52,197 nt of DNA. Source: Neisseria sicca 4320 (lineage in GTDB: Bacteria; Pseudomonadota; Gammaproteobacteria; Burkholderiales; Neisseriaceae). Below the pieces are notes generated by a model. The model searched no databases and was not told where the DNA came from. It worked only from the letters and a program-made list of their open reading frames with translations. Below, in pieces: positions 43,331-51,193 of this stretch. The DNA lies in assembly GCF_000193735.1 (NCBI RefSeq), contig NZ_AEPF01000008.1, forward strand, positions 1 through 52,197, read 5' to 3'. Position numbers and translations under genes: made by a program. Each line of letters opens with the position of its first letter. Within the stretch, counting starts at the first letter, position 1.

Positions 43331-43558
43331 ATGAGTGAAATGGACGAATTGGAACACCGTATCACCGAGCTGGAAATCCAAACTGCGCTTCAGGAAGACT
43401 TAATCGGCAGCCTGAACGATACGGTGGCGAAAATGCAGCAGACGCTGGATTTGCAGCAGGCGCAGTTGAGGCTGCTTTATCAAAAAATGCAGGACAAAGG
43501 CGCAAACGGAGAGCGCGAACCTTACAGCCTGCGTGATGAAATTCCGCCGCATTATTGA
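43331..43558 (+). CDS. slyX: SlyX family protein
   Basis: A 75-aa soluble coiled-coil protein of unknown function. The N-terminal helix (ELEHRITELEIQTALQEDLI) is a heptad-type coiled coil, and the C-terminal SLRDEIPPHY is the family signature. It starts on the base after the antiporter stop (TAAATG), so the two are cotranscribed. Confidence 0.9.
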   Translation: MSEMDELEHRITELEIQTALQEDLIGSLNDTVAKMQQTLDLQQAQLRLLYQKMQDKGANGEREPYSLRDEIPPHY

Positions 43559-43574
43559 AGCGGGAATATGAAAG

Positions 43575-43610
43575 AAGGTCGTCTGAAAAATGGTTTTCAG
43601 ACGACCTTTT
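43575..43610. terminator. Terminator between slyX and the rhodanese gene
   Basis: An inverted DUS pair with a tight loop and flanking T/A runs between convergent genes; it can serve both. Confidence 0.8.
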
Positions 43611-43617
43611 AGCGTTA

Positions 43618-43944
43618 TCAATATCTCGCCATCGCTCCATCCACCTGCAAAGCCCAAGCATCAATCCCGCCTTGCAGGTTAAACAGATTTTCAAACCCCG
43701 CGTCCGCCAGATACATCGCCGTATGCAGGCTGCGGATGCCGTGGTGGCAGTAAACCACAATCGGCAAATCGTCATCGGGCAGCTCGTTTTGGCGCAGCGG
43801 AATCAGGTTCATCGGAATATGGATGGCATCGGGCAGGACGCAGACGGCGGTTTCCTCGTCGGTGCGTACATCCAGCAGATGGAATGCGCGGCCTTCTTGC
43901 TGCCATTGTCGCAGTTGCAACGGAGTGAGTTGTGGAATTGTCAT
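43618..43944 (-). CDS. Rhodanese-domain protein
   Basis: A 108-aa single-domain rhodanese. The active-site cysteine is Cys66 in CHHGIRS, with the LLDVRTDEE motif upstream. Such proteins move sulfane sulfur from a persulfide. The acceptor is unknown. Two DUS hairpins bracket it. Confidence 0.9.
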   Translation of the reverse strand: MTIPQLTPLQLRQWQQEGRAFHLLDVRTDEETAVCVLPDAIHIPMNLIPLRQNELPDDDLPIVVYCHHGIRSLHTAMYLADAGFENLFNLQGGIDAWALQVDGAMARY

Positions 43945-43976
43945 GATGTTGTGTGTGTGAAATGATGGAAACGATG

Positions 43977-44030
43977 AAAGGTCGTCTGAAAACGTTTCGC
44001 CATGTCCGGCTAGTTTTCAGACGACCTTTG
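43977..44030. terminator. pcm terminator (inverted DUS pair)
   Basis: Arms near 43977-43993 and 44013-44030 carry DUS in both orientations, with a longer loop than usual. It lies between pcm and the rhodanese gene, both on the bottom strand. Confidence 0.7.
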
Positions 44031-44043
44031 AGTTCAAAAAAGA

Positions 44044-44700
44044 TTAAAAATCGAAATCGCCGAAAGGACGGTTTTCTTTATCGTCCAAATGCGCGACCAG
44101 CGTGTCAAACAAGACTTTTTCTTCAAATTGGTCGCCCTTACGCGTAATCAGCAGCGCGCGTTGTACCGGCTGACGACCGACGATGACTGCCATGCGACCG
44201 CCGTCTTTCAGCTGTTCTTTCAACACTTCAGGCACGCGGTCCACCGCGCCGCCGACGTAAACCGCATCAAACGGCGCGCCCGCGGAAGGCTCGGTCAGCC
44301 CGTTGTTTTGCACATAATCGATATTGTTCAAAGCCAAGCCGTCCAACACTGCTTTGGCGCGGTTTTGCTGCTCGGCATCGAGGTCGTCTGAAACCACTTT
44401 ACCCGCCAGTTTCGCCAAGAGCGCGGTCGCATAGCCCGAACCCGTACCGATTTCCAAAACCGTATCGGTTTTGGTCAGCTTCAAACCCTGCGCCAACCGC
44501 GCCACGACTTTCGGCTCGAGCATCTTATGACCGTTGGCAAGCGGCAGCTCCATGTCGGCATACGCCAATCCCTGCAAAGACTCGTTCACGAAACGCTCGC
44601 GCGGAATCTCCTCCAAAGCGTCCAAAACGTCAAAATCCAATACATCCCACGGACGGATTTGCTGCTCGACCATGTTGAACCGCGCTTTTTCAAAATCCAT
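44044..44700 (-). CDS. pcm: Protein-L-isoaspartate O-methyltransferase
   Basis: A 218-aa SAM-dependent methyltransferase of the PCMT family that marks isoaspartyl damage for repair. The SAM loop VLEIGTGSGYATALLA (about residue 82) and the N-terminal MVEQQIRPWDV are family-typical. The usual PCMT VP(E/D)PL-like substrate segment is less clear, so a Pcm-like relative of unknown substrate is possible. A DUS is read in frame near 44380 (VVSDDL). Confidence 0.84.
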   Translation of the reverse strand: MDFEKARFNMVEQQIRPWDVLDFDVLDALEEIPRERFVNESLQGLAYADMELPLANGHKMLEPKVVARLAQGLKLTKTDTVLEIGTGSGYATALLAKLAGKVVSDDLDAEQQNRAKAVLDGLALNNIDYVQNNGLTEPSAGAPFDAVYVGGAVDRVPEVLKEQLKDGGRMAVIVGRQPVQRALLITRKGDQFEEKVLFDTLVAHLDDKENRPFGDFDF

Positions 44701-44802
44701 TTTGTGCTCCGTTAAATAATTGTTTTATCAATGGCAGACATTATAAAACCACACTCCCGCCGCGCCAACTTCAGCGCGCGCCGCCCGCCTGTTTTTTCAG
44801 TC

Positions 44803-45312
44803 TCAAGCCGCCTGACGCGAAGCCTTAAACCGCTTCTCCAAAATCTTCGCCAGTTCGCCCAAATACAAAGCATCTGTCTCATCAAACTGCGCCAGATGTT
44901 CGCTGTCCACGTCCAACACGCCGATGCAAAGGTCGTCTGAAAACAGCGGAACCACTATTTCCGAACGCGACAAAGACGAGCAGGCAATATGGTCGGGATG
45001 CGCGTTGACATCCTTGACCACCATCGTCTCGCCCTTCGCCCAAGCCTGACCGCACACCCCGCGTCCGAACGGAATCCGCGTACACGCCAAAGGCCCCTGA
45101 AACGGCGCCAAAACCAATTCGTCCGCACGCGTATCGACCAAATAAAAACCCACCCAAAACCAGCCGAACGCTTCCTTCAAAACCGCCGCCGTGTTCGCCA
45201 AATTCGCCACCCAATCCGTCTCATCCGCCACCACAGACTCAATCTGCGGCAACACTTCCCGATAAAGAGCAGCCTTGTCCGAAGCCGAAAAATGAAGCAC
45301 GTGCATAGCCAT
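44803..45312 (-). CDS. msrC: Free methionine-(R)-sulfoxide reductase
   Basis: A 169-aa GAF-domain enzyme that reduces free methionine-R-sulfoxide using thioredoxin. Cys77, Cys87 and Cys111 are each offset by seven from the E. coli catalytic set (Cys84, Cys94, Cys118), so all three are conserved with identical spacing. A DUS is read in frame near residue 124 (FSDDL). Confidence 0.93.
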   Translation of the reverse strand: MAMHVLHFSASDKAALYREVLPQIESVVADETDWVANLANTAAVLKEAFGWFWVGFYLVDTRADELVLAPFQGPLACTRIPFGRGVCGQAWAKGETMVVKDVNAHPDHIACSSLSRSEIVVPLFSDDLCIGVLDVDSEHLAQFDETDALYLGELAKILEKRFKASRQAA

Positions 45313-45349
45313 GTCCTATATATGTGTATATCAAGCAGTTATTATAGAA

Positions 45350-45382
45350 CAGGTCGTCTGAAACAGCATTTCAGACGACCCC
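45350..45382. repeat. Inverted DUS pair between msrC and tpiA
   Basis: DUS arms at 45351-45363 and 45369-45380 with a short loop, between divergent genes; no good T-run. Not placed to terminate either gene. Confidence 0.65.
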
Positions 45383-45511
45383 AAGCAACCATCGCGTATC
45401 CAAACATTCCGCCCGTTTCAAGTTGCGAACCCGTCGCATATCCACTAAACTTCACGTTACATCACGCTACACGCAGCGTGCAACCAAGAAACACAACACG
45501 GAGCAAAAAAG

Positions 45512-46285
45512 ATGCATCACCAAATCGGAATGTGGGATCAAAAATGGGTCATCGGCAACTGGAAAATGAATGGCCGACTCCAAAACAACAACGCACTCAT
45601 GCACCGCTTCCGCATCATGCCCACCGCCGAACGCGTCCTCATCGGCCTCGCCGCCCCGACCGTTTACCTGTTGCAACTGCACAACGCCATGCAGATTGTC
45701 CTCAACAACCGCATCCTCACCTGCGCCCAAGACGTCAGCCGCTTCCCCAACAACGGAGCCTACACAGGCGAAGTTTCCGCAGAAATGCTCGCCGACATCG
45801 GCACAGACATCGTCCTCATCGGACACTCCGAACGAAGCCTCTATTTCGGCGAGAAAAACGAAATCCAACGCCGCAAAATGGAAAACGTCCTCAACGTAGG
45901 TCTCATTCCCCTATTGTGCGTCGGCGAAAGCCTCGAAGAGCGCGAAGCCGGCAAAGAACACGAAGTCATCGCCCACCAACTCTCCGTATTGCAAGGGCTG
46001 GACACCAAAAACATCGCCGTCGCCTACGAACCGGTATGGGCAATCGGTACCGGCAAAGTCGCCACCGTAGAACAAATTGCCGACATGCACGCATTCATCT
46101 ACAAAGAAATCTTGTCTTTGTGCGGAAGCGATGTTAAAATCCGCGTTCTTTACGGCGGAAGTGTGAAAGCAGATAATGCAGCCGACATCTTCGCAGTACC
46201 TCATGTAGACGGCGCATTGGTTGGCGGCGCGTCATTATCATATGACTCATTTACCGCCATCATCAACGCAGCACAAGCCTCGTAG
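45512..46285 (+). CDS. tpiA: Triosephosphate isomerase
   Basis: A 257-aa TIM-barrel enzyme interconverting glyceraldehyde 3-phosphate and dihydroxyacetone phosphate. Catalytic residues are Lys18 (GNWKMNG), His105 (IGHSERS) and Glu173 (YEPVWAIGTG). The ATG at 45512 has GGAG eight bases upstream; the alternative at 45530 (MWDQKW), a common database start, lacks spacing. It is followed after seven bases by secG, an arrangement found in several proteobacteria. Confidence 0.96.
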   Translation: MHHQIGMWDQKWVIGNWKMNGRLQNNNALMHRFRIMPTAERVLIGLAAPTVYLLQLHNAMQIVLNNRILTCAQDVSRFPNNGAYTGEVSAEMLADIGTDIVLIGHSERSLYFGEKNEIQRRKMENVLNVGLIPLLCVGESLEEREAGKEHEVIAHQLSVLQGLDTKNIAVAYEPVWAIGTGKVATVEQIADMHAFIYKEILSLCGSDVKIRVLYGGSVKADNAADIFAVPHVDGALVGGASLSYDSFTAIINAAQAS

Positions 46286-46292
46286 AAAACAT

Positions 46293-46655
46293 ATGGAAGC
46301 CTTTAAAACCCTTATCTGGATTATTAATATTATTTCCGCTTTGTCAGTGGTTGTGTTAGTATTGCTGCAACACGGCAAAGGCGCAGACGCAGGCGCGACC
46401 TTCGGGTCAGGCAGCGGCAGCGCGCAGGGCGTATTCGGTTCCGCAGGCAACGCAAACTTCCTGAGCCGCGCAACCGCCATCGCAGCGACTTTCTTCTTCG
46501 CAACCTGCATGGCAATGGTTTATATCCATACCCATACAAACAAACACGGTTTGGACTTCAGCAACGTACAACAAACCCAGCAGGCACCTAAGCCCGCCGC
46601 TCCCGCTGAAAACCAACCCGCACTTGCTGCACCCGCTCCTCAGCAGCAGAAATAA
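46293..46655 (+). CDS. secG: Preprotein translocase subunit SecG
   Basis: A 120-aa inner-membrane protein that aids SecYEG translocation, with two hydrophobic segments (about residues 4-22 and 52-72) around the conserved GKGADAGATFGSG loop. The Ala/Pro/Gln-rich tail is typical. The start at 46293 gives MEAFKTLIWI. tpiA-secG-tRNA-Leu order is conserved in many proteobacteria. Confidence 0.94.
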   Translation: MEAFKTLIWIINIISALSVVVLVLLQHGKGADAGATFGSGSGSAQGVFGSAGNANFLSRATAIAATFFFATCMAMVYIHTHTNKHGLDFSNVQQTQQAPKPAAPAENQPALAAPAPQQQK

Positions 46656-46668
46656 CAGTTTTTCAAAT

Positions 46669-46754
46669 GCCGACATGGTGAAATTGGTAGACACGCTATC
46701 TTGAGGGGGTAGTGGCCGTAGGCTGTGCGAGTTCAAATCTCGCTGTCGGCACCA
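46669..46754 (+). tRNA. tRNA-Leu (anticodon GAG)
   Basis: A class II tRNA with a long variable arm. The acceptor stem pairs GCCGACA with TGTCGGC, the anticodon stem CTATC with GGTAG, and the loop TTGAGGG places GAG at 46703-46705, reading CUC and CUU. CCA is encoded (46752-46754). It is the likely integration target of the element whose integrase remnant follows. Confidence 0.95.
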
Positions 46755-46763
46755 ACACACAAA

Positions 46764-46793
46764 AACGCTTAGAAATTCTAGGCGTTTTTTTTT
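46764..46793 (+). terminator. tRNA-Leu terminator
   Basis: An 11-bp stem with one G-U pair (46764-46774 with 46776-46786), then a run of nine Ts. Confidence 0.9.
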
Positions 46794-46975
46794 CGTTTAA
46801 TCCTGTCTAATACCATCAACCAATCTCAATAAATACAAGGCTTTCAGACTGATTGCTATCCTATAGTCTTCTTCCTGATTGTATAATTCCGTCTAATTCA
46901 GCTTAATTGAAGCAACCTAAAATTTACGGTATCTTTTGCGGTATCTGAAAAATACCTCGAAAAAATACCGTAAAA

Positions 46976-47374
46976 ATGAAGCTGAACGACCGACAAATCA
47001 AAAACTCCAAGCCTGCCGAAAAACAGTTTAAGCTGAATGACGGCAAGGGCTTGTATCTGTATATCAATACGAGCGGCGGGAAGTTATGGCGGTTTGACTT
47101 TTCGCATAACGGCAAACGTAAAACGCTTTCAATCGGCAAATATCCAACCATATCACTGGTAGAAGCCCGCCAAGCCGCTGAAAACGCCCGCCGTTTGCTT
47201 GTATCGGGGCAAGACCCCAGCGAAGCCAAGCAACAGGAAAAGCGCGAACGGCAAGCCGCCGCCTTAAATACCTTTGAATCAATCGCCCGCCGCTGGCATA
47301 CCGACAATCTACACCGCTGGAAAGAAAACCACGCCACCCGTATTATTTTCGACTTTGAAAAGGTGTTGCCCTAA
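46976..47374 (+). pseudogene. Truncated P4-type integrase
   Basis: The 132-aa product matches only the N-terminal part of tRNA-targeting tyrosine recombinases: the arm-binding domain (DUF4102-type, about residues 1-85, with DGKGLYLYI and GKYPTISLVEAR) and the beginning of the core-binding domain (TFESIARRWH, then WKENHATRI). These enzymes are normally about 400 aa. The whole catalytic domain with its Arg/His/Tyr residues is missing, and a stop follows VLP. It is oriented away from tRNA-Leu 222 bases after the tRNA, the standard position for such an element. It cannot recombine on its own. Confidence 0.88.
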
Positions 47375-47378
47375 CTAC

Positions 47379-47400
47379 CCGCTTTCTTAGCGGTTTTTTT
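47379..47400 (+). terminator. Hairpin after the integrase remnant
   Basis: CCGCT/AGCGG stem (47379-47383 with 47389-47393) followed by seven Ts, five bases past the truncated stop. Confidence 0.7.
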
Positions 47401-47450
47401 ATTTCCGATTATCTGATGCGATACACGAAACCTTGTCAGATATTTTGGAT

Positions 47451-48074
47451 TTATTCATGAATGAAATCCAATGGAGGCCATTCCTCACTCAAGGGCGCGA
47501 TGATTTCGAACGCCTGATCTTGATAATCAAATTTGATTTTCCAGGAATGAAGGAACATCCTCGATGCAGGCTTCCCGCCGTAGAGCGTATCGCCCAAAAT
47601 CGGACTGCCCAAGCTTTTCATGGCGACACGAAGCTGGTGGGTTTTGCCCGTATGCGGATGTAGGACGAACAAACGCAAGCCGGGTTCTAAACTATGGCTG
47701 TTAAACTCGGTCACGGCGGGATTTTCCATACTGCGCATCAGTTTCCATGTGCCGCGCCGCGATTTTTCCATATCGCCTTTGATCCAACCTTGCTTCTTAG
47801 ACGGCTTGTCCGTTGCCAGTGCCAAATAAGTTTTACGTATGGTTTTGGTGGCAAATTGCTGCGCCAGCTCCGACGCGCTTTGCGAGTTCAGGGAAAACAG
47901 CAGCACGCCGCTGGTCAGCTTGTCCAGTCGGTGCAGCAGCCAAACCTGCTCAAGACCAAGCTGCGCCGCCAGCGTCTGCGTCAAGCTGACTTCGCCCTCT
48001 TCTTGATGTACGGATACGCCTTGCGGCTTGTTGATGGCGACAAAATCCGGATGTCGAAATAAGATTTCCCACAT
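47451..48074 (-). CDS. RluA-family pseudouridine synthase
   Basis: A 207-aa RNA pseudouridine synthase without an S4 domain. The catalytic motif is HRLDKLTSG with Asp51. It belongs to the small RluA-like subgroup sometimes annotated TIGR01621. The RNA target is not known from sequence: RluA and TruC relatives modify 23S rRNA or tRNA. It shares a DUS-containing 10-base gap with the exporter gene upstream and is probably cotranscribed with it. Confidence 0.88.
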   Translation of the reverse strand: MWEILFRHPDFVAINKPQGVSVHQEEGEVSLTQTLAAQLGLEQVWLLHRLDKLTSGVLLFSLNSQSASELAQQFATKTIRKTYLALATDKPSKKQGWIKGDMEKSRRGTWKLMRSMENPAVTEFNSHSLEPGLRLFVLHPHTGKTHQLRVAMKSLGSPILGDTLYGGKPASRMFLHSWKIKFDYQDQAFEIIAPLSEEWPPLDFIHE

Positions 48075-48084
48075 TTCAGACGAC

Positions 48085-48657
48085 CTATTTCAACATAATG
48101 CCGCCACCGGACAAAGTGATGGCGCCCAATACGCAAAACAGTACGCAGGCGGAAATCCGCACGGCTTTGGCGGGGATTTTTTTCATCAGCATATCGCCCA
48201 GATAAACCACAGGGACGGTTGCCAACATCAGTCCGGCGACGCTGCCGAGTACGACCATGGATAAGGATTGGTATTTTGCCGCCAGTAAAACCGTGGCGAT
48301 TTGGGTTTTGTCGCCGATTTCCGCCATGAAAAACAGGAAAACCGTCGCTCCGAACGCGCCGTATTTGAGCCATCGGCTGTCGGGGTTTTCATCTTTATCG
48401 GGCAGGAGCAGCCACAAGCCGACTGCGATGAAGCTGATGCCGACGACCCATTTGACGGTCTCAGGAGAAATGGCTTCCGCCAGCCATACGCCGACAAATG
48501 TGGAAACCAAATGATTCAGTAAAGTGGCAATGAAGATGCCGGAGACTACCGCGTTTTTCTGGGCGAAACGTGCGGCAAGGAAAAGAGCGAGCAGTTGCGT
48601 TTTATCGCCGATTTCGGCAATGGCAACGCCCAACATTGAAGAAAAAAATGCTTCCAT
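48085..48657 (-). CDS. TMEM165/GDT1-family cation exporter, probably Mn2+
   Basis: A 190-aa inner-membrane protein of the UPF0016 family with six hydrophobic segments in two repeats. Each repeat has the signature E-x-G-D-K-[TS]: Glu15-Thr20 and Glu113-Thr118. The start at 48657 (MEAFFSSMLG) is chosen because the upstream codons are riboswitch RNA, not protein. Bacterial relatives such as MneA export manganese. The yybP-ykoY-type leader supports Mn2+ here. Confidence 0.88.
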   Translation of the reverse strand: MEAFFSSMLGVAIAEIGDKTQLLALFLAARFAQKNAVVSGIFIATLLNHLVSTFVGVWLAEAISPETVKWVVGISFIAVGLWLLLPDKDENPDSRWLKYGAFGATVFLFFMAEIGDKTQIATVLLAAKYQSLSMVVLGSVAGLMLATVPVVYLGDMLMKKIPAKAVRISACVLFCVLGAITLSGGGIMLK

Positions 48658-48678
48658 AAGATACTCAACCGAAGCGGG

Positions 48679-48729
48679 CAAAAACAAAAAGCGTTGCACA
48701 TACCGCCCGCAAGGGTATGGACAACGCTT
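48679..48729 (-). terminator. Riboswitch-controlled terminator
   Basis: On the bottom strand, AAGCGTTG pairs with CAACGCTT (48722-48729 with 48689-48696), with an inner CATACC/GGTATG helix, then a T-rich run. The 5' arm overlaps the aptamer P1 strand GTAAG, so the two structures exclude each other. Confidence 0.8.
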
Positions 48730-48855
48730 ACGTCTTGCCTGTCTTCCAGTGTTGTCAGGAAGATGCCGCCACCATGACCGATCTTTGTAGAACTCGGTCA
48801 ATTATGTTGATAACGGCTCTGATTGTCAGTGAAATCAGATGGCTACTCCCGTAAG
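48727..48855 (-). promoter_or_regulatory. yybP-ykoY (Mn2+) riboswitch
   Basis: On the bottom strand the RNA begins CTTACGGGAGTAGCC and ends GGCAAGACGTAAG. GGGAGTAGC and GGCAAGAC are the two conserved loops of the yybP-ykoY class, and CTTAC pairs with GTAAG to close P1. Mn2+ binding should stabilise P1 and prevent the terminator, turning on the exporter gene. The class call rests on motif recognition. Confidence 0.82.
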
Positions 48856-48864
48856 AGTGTGCGC

Positions 48865-48893
48865 ATTATAAAGATGGAAGGGGAGGGATGCAA
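48865..48893 (-). promoter_or_regulatory. Promoter of the exporter gene
   Basis: On the bottom strand, a perfect TATAAT (48865-48870) with TTGCAT 17 bases upstream (48888-48893). Its start, near 48858, is just outside the riboswitch P1 helix. Confidence 0.75.
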
Positions 48894-48991
48894 TAAGTAA
48901 TCGGCGGCCAAGGGGCGTCGTCTGAAACCTTGGAAGATGGTGAAAGAGATTATGCTATGATGACCCAAGGTCAAAATCTACCGGAGTATTA

Positions 48992-49579
48992 ATGCAAAAG
49001 TATTGGATATTGTGCATCGTTTGTTTTTTGGTATGGTGTGCTGTTTTGAGCTGGCTGCATCTATGTGCAGCCAATGTGAAAAAAAGGTCGTCTGAAAACC
49101 TGTCTTCTGCCGATATTGCCGTTGTTTTAGGTAATGCTGTTAACCGCAGAGGAAAACCGAATCCTTGTTTGCGCTCGCGGGTTGAAGCAGGTGTCAGGCT
49201 GTATCGGCAAGGTAAAGTGGGTGAATTGCTGATGAGCGGAGGAACGGACGGGGACGGCAGCAATGAAGCTCAAACTATGCGCGATATGGCCGTGGAAATG
49301 GGCGTACCGTCCGAAAAAATACGGTTGGAAGAACATTCAAAAAGTACATATGAAAATATCGTGCTGAGTGTACCGGATCTACGGGATGCGAACAAAATCA
49401 TCATTGTCAGCGATGCTTTCCATCTTGCGCGTGCCTCTTGGCTTGCTAAGCGCTACTGGCAGGGTAAAACTGTTGAATTGTATGCTTCAGGGGCGTGCGG
49501 TGATTCGACGGTAAATTACTTGCGCAAACTGTCTCGCGAGGTGCTTGCATGGGTAAAAGCGGTTGCACTTTACAGTTAG
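48992..49579 (+). CDS. DUF218 (SanA/YdcF-like) protein
   Basis: A 195-aa protein with an N-terminal membrane anchor (about residues 5-25) and a DUF218 domain. Landmarks are VVLGNAVNRRGKPNP, the GTDGDGSNEAQTM acidic segment and SKSTYENI followed by IIVSDAFHLARA. SanA and ElyC relatives act in envelope integrity; the biochemical role is unresolved. An in-frame DUS (49086, encoding RSSEN) lies in the linker after the anchor. CGGAG is eight bases before the ATG. Confidence 0.85.
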   Translation: MQKYWILCIVCFLVWCAVLSWLHLCAANVKKRSSENLSSADIAVVLGNAVNRRGKPNPCLRSRVEAGVRLYRQGKVGELLMSGGTDGDGSNEAQTMRDMAVEMGVPSEKIRLEEHSKSTYENIVLSVPDLRDANKIIIVSDAFHLARASWLAKRYWQGKTVELYASGACGDSTVNYLRKLSREVLAWVKAVALYS

Positions 49580-49646
49580 GGGATGACTATTATTTTTTTG
49601 TAATAATAGATTGCCATGCTTTTGACTGACTAGAATCTCAATACGA

Positions 49647-49690
49647 AGAGGTCGTCTGAAAACCCAATTTCAGTTTTCAGACGACCTCTC
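49647..49690 (-). terminator. ffh terminator (inverted DUS pair)
   Basis: DUS arms at 49647-49663 and 49673-49689, between the DUF218 gene and the convergent ffh. Confidence 0.75.
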
Positions 49691-49706
49691 TTAGATTTCC
49701 TGATGA

Positions 49707-51077
49707 TTACATTCCGGGGAACATTCCTTTCATGCCCTTCATGCCTTTTGCCATACGCATCAGCTTGCCCAGTCCTTTTCCGTTGAACATTTTCATCACT
49801 TGTTGCGATTGTTCGAACTGTTTGAGCATTTTGTTGACTTCCTCCACGCTGGTGCCGGCGCCTGCGGCAATGCGGCGTTTGCGGCTGGCTTTGAGCAGGT
49901 TAGGGTTAGCGCGTTCTTTAGGCGTCATAGAATTGATGATGGCTTCAACTTTGCCCATGGCTTTTTCTGCCGTGCCTTCGGGAATTTGTTTGGAAATCTG
50001 ACCCAGTTCGCCCGGCATTTTTGACATCAGGCTTTCCAGTCCGCCCATATTGCGCATTTGCTGGATTTGTTCTTTAAAGTCATTGAGGTCGAAGCCTTTG
50101 CCTTTTTGCAGCTTTTTCGCCATTTTAGCGGCGGCTTCTTCGTCTATACCTTTTTGGACATCTTCAATCAGGCTCAACACGTCGCCCATACCGAGGATGC
50201 GGCTGGCGATACGGTCCGGATAGAAGGGCTCGAGACCTGTGATTTTTTCACCAATACCGATAAATTTGATAGGTTTTCCGGTAACGTGGCGCACAGACAA
50301 TGCCGCACCGCCACGAGAATCGCCGTCCATTTTGGTCAGGATGACGCCGGTCAACGGCAAGGCTTCGTTGAATGCTTGTGCGGTGTTCACGGCGTCTTGA
50401 CCCAACATAGCATCGACGACGAATAAGGTTTCTATCGGATTGACGGCTGCGTGCAGCGCTTTGATTTCATTCATCATCTCTTCGTCAATTGCCAAGCGTC
50501 CGGCGGTATCGACCATCAAGACGTCGTAAAAGTGTTTTTTTGCATAATCAATCGCAGCAGTGGCAATTTCGACAGGCTTTTGGTTGGAATCGGAAGGGAA
50601 AAAGTCAATGCCGACTTGCTCAGCCAAAAGGCGCAACTGTTCAATAGCAGCAGGGCGGTATACGTCGGCTGAAACGACCAAGACTTTTTTCTTCTGTTCG
50701 TTTTTCAGCAGGCGGGCGAGTTTGCCGACAGTGGTGGTTTTACCGGCACCTTGCAGACCCGCCATTAAAACGACAGCAGGCGGTACGGCTGCCAAATCTA
50801 AAGAGGAATTTTCTTTGCCCATCAATTCGATCAGGGCTTGGTTGACTACGCCGATAAAGGCTTGGTCGGGAGTCAGGCTGCCGGTAACTTCTTGTCCGAG
50901 CGCTTTTTCTTTGACGTTGTTGACAAATTCTTTTACGACGGGCAGGGCTACGTCCGCTTCGAGCAGGGCAAGGCGGACTTCCCGCAGCGCCTCTTTGATG
51001 TTGTCTTCTGTCAGTTTTGCTTGACCGCGGATATTTTTGAAAACTTTACTAAAGCGGTTGGTTAAGTTGTCTAACAT
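49707..51077 (-). CDS. ffh: Signal recognition particle protein Ffh
   Basis: A 456-aa SRP GTPase that delivers nascent membrane proteins to SecYEG via FtsY. An N domain is followed by the G domain with P-loop GLQGAGKTT (about residues 107-115), DTAGR and TKMDGD, then the Met-rich M domain that binds 4.5S RNA and signal sequences, ending GMKGMKGMFPGM. The start at 51077 follows AAGGACA; earlier codons are not conserved. Confidence 0.97.
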   Translation of the reverse strand: MLDNLTNRFSKVFKNIRGQAKLTEDNIKEALREVRLALLEADVALPVVKEFVNNVKEKALGQEVTGSLTPDQAFIGVVNQALIELMGKENSSLDLAAVPPAVVLMAGLQGAGKTTTVGKLARLLKNEQKKKVLVVSADVYRPAAIEQLRLLAEQVGIDFFPSDSNQKPVEIATAAIDYAKKHFYDVLMVDTAGRLAIDEEMMNEIKALHAAVNPIETLFVVDAMLGQDAVNTAQAFNEALPLTGVILTKMDGDSRGGAALSVRHVTGKPIKFIGIGEKITGLEPFYPDRIASRILGMGDVLSLIEDVQKGIDEEAAAKMAKKLQKGKGFDLNDFKEQIQQMRNMGGLESLMSKMPGELGQISKQIPEGTAEKAMGKVEAIINSMTPKERANPNLLKASRKRRIAAGAGTSVEEVNKMLKQFEQSQQVMKMFNGKGLGKLMRMAKGMKGMKGMFPGM

Positions 51078-51193
51078 GCTTGTCCTTGGTAATGATAATA
51101 GCTGCCCTGTTCGGGGCATTCTTTGCTAAAATAAAATTGAGATCATTTTACACTATCGCGTGCGGTTATGTATGCGCGCCAAGAAAGTTTGTT

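Noticed and set aside
44989..46137. 382-codon open frame on the + strand across msrC (antisense) and tpiA
   Set aside because: It is Arg/His/Pro-rich noise overlapping two well-identified genes in other frames and crosses their divergent promoter region.
48658..48801. N-terminal extension of the GDT1 exporter (48 codons)
   Set aside because: These bases form the terminator and aptamer of the riboswitch. The family N-terminus begins at 48657.
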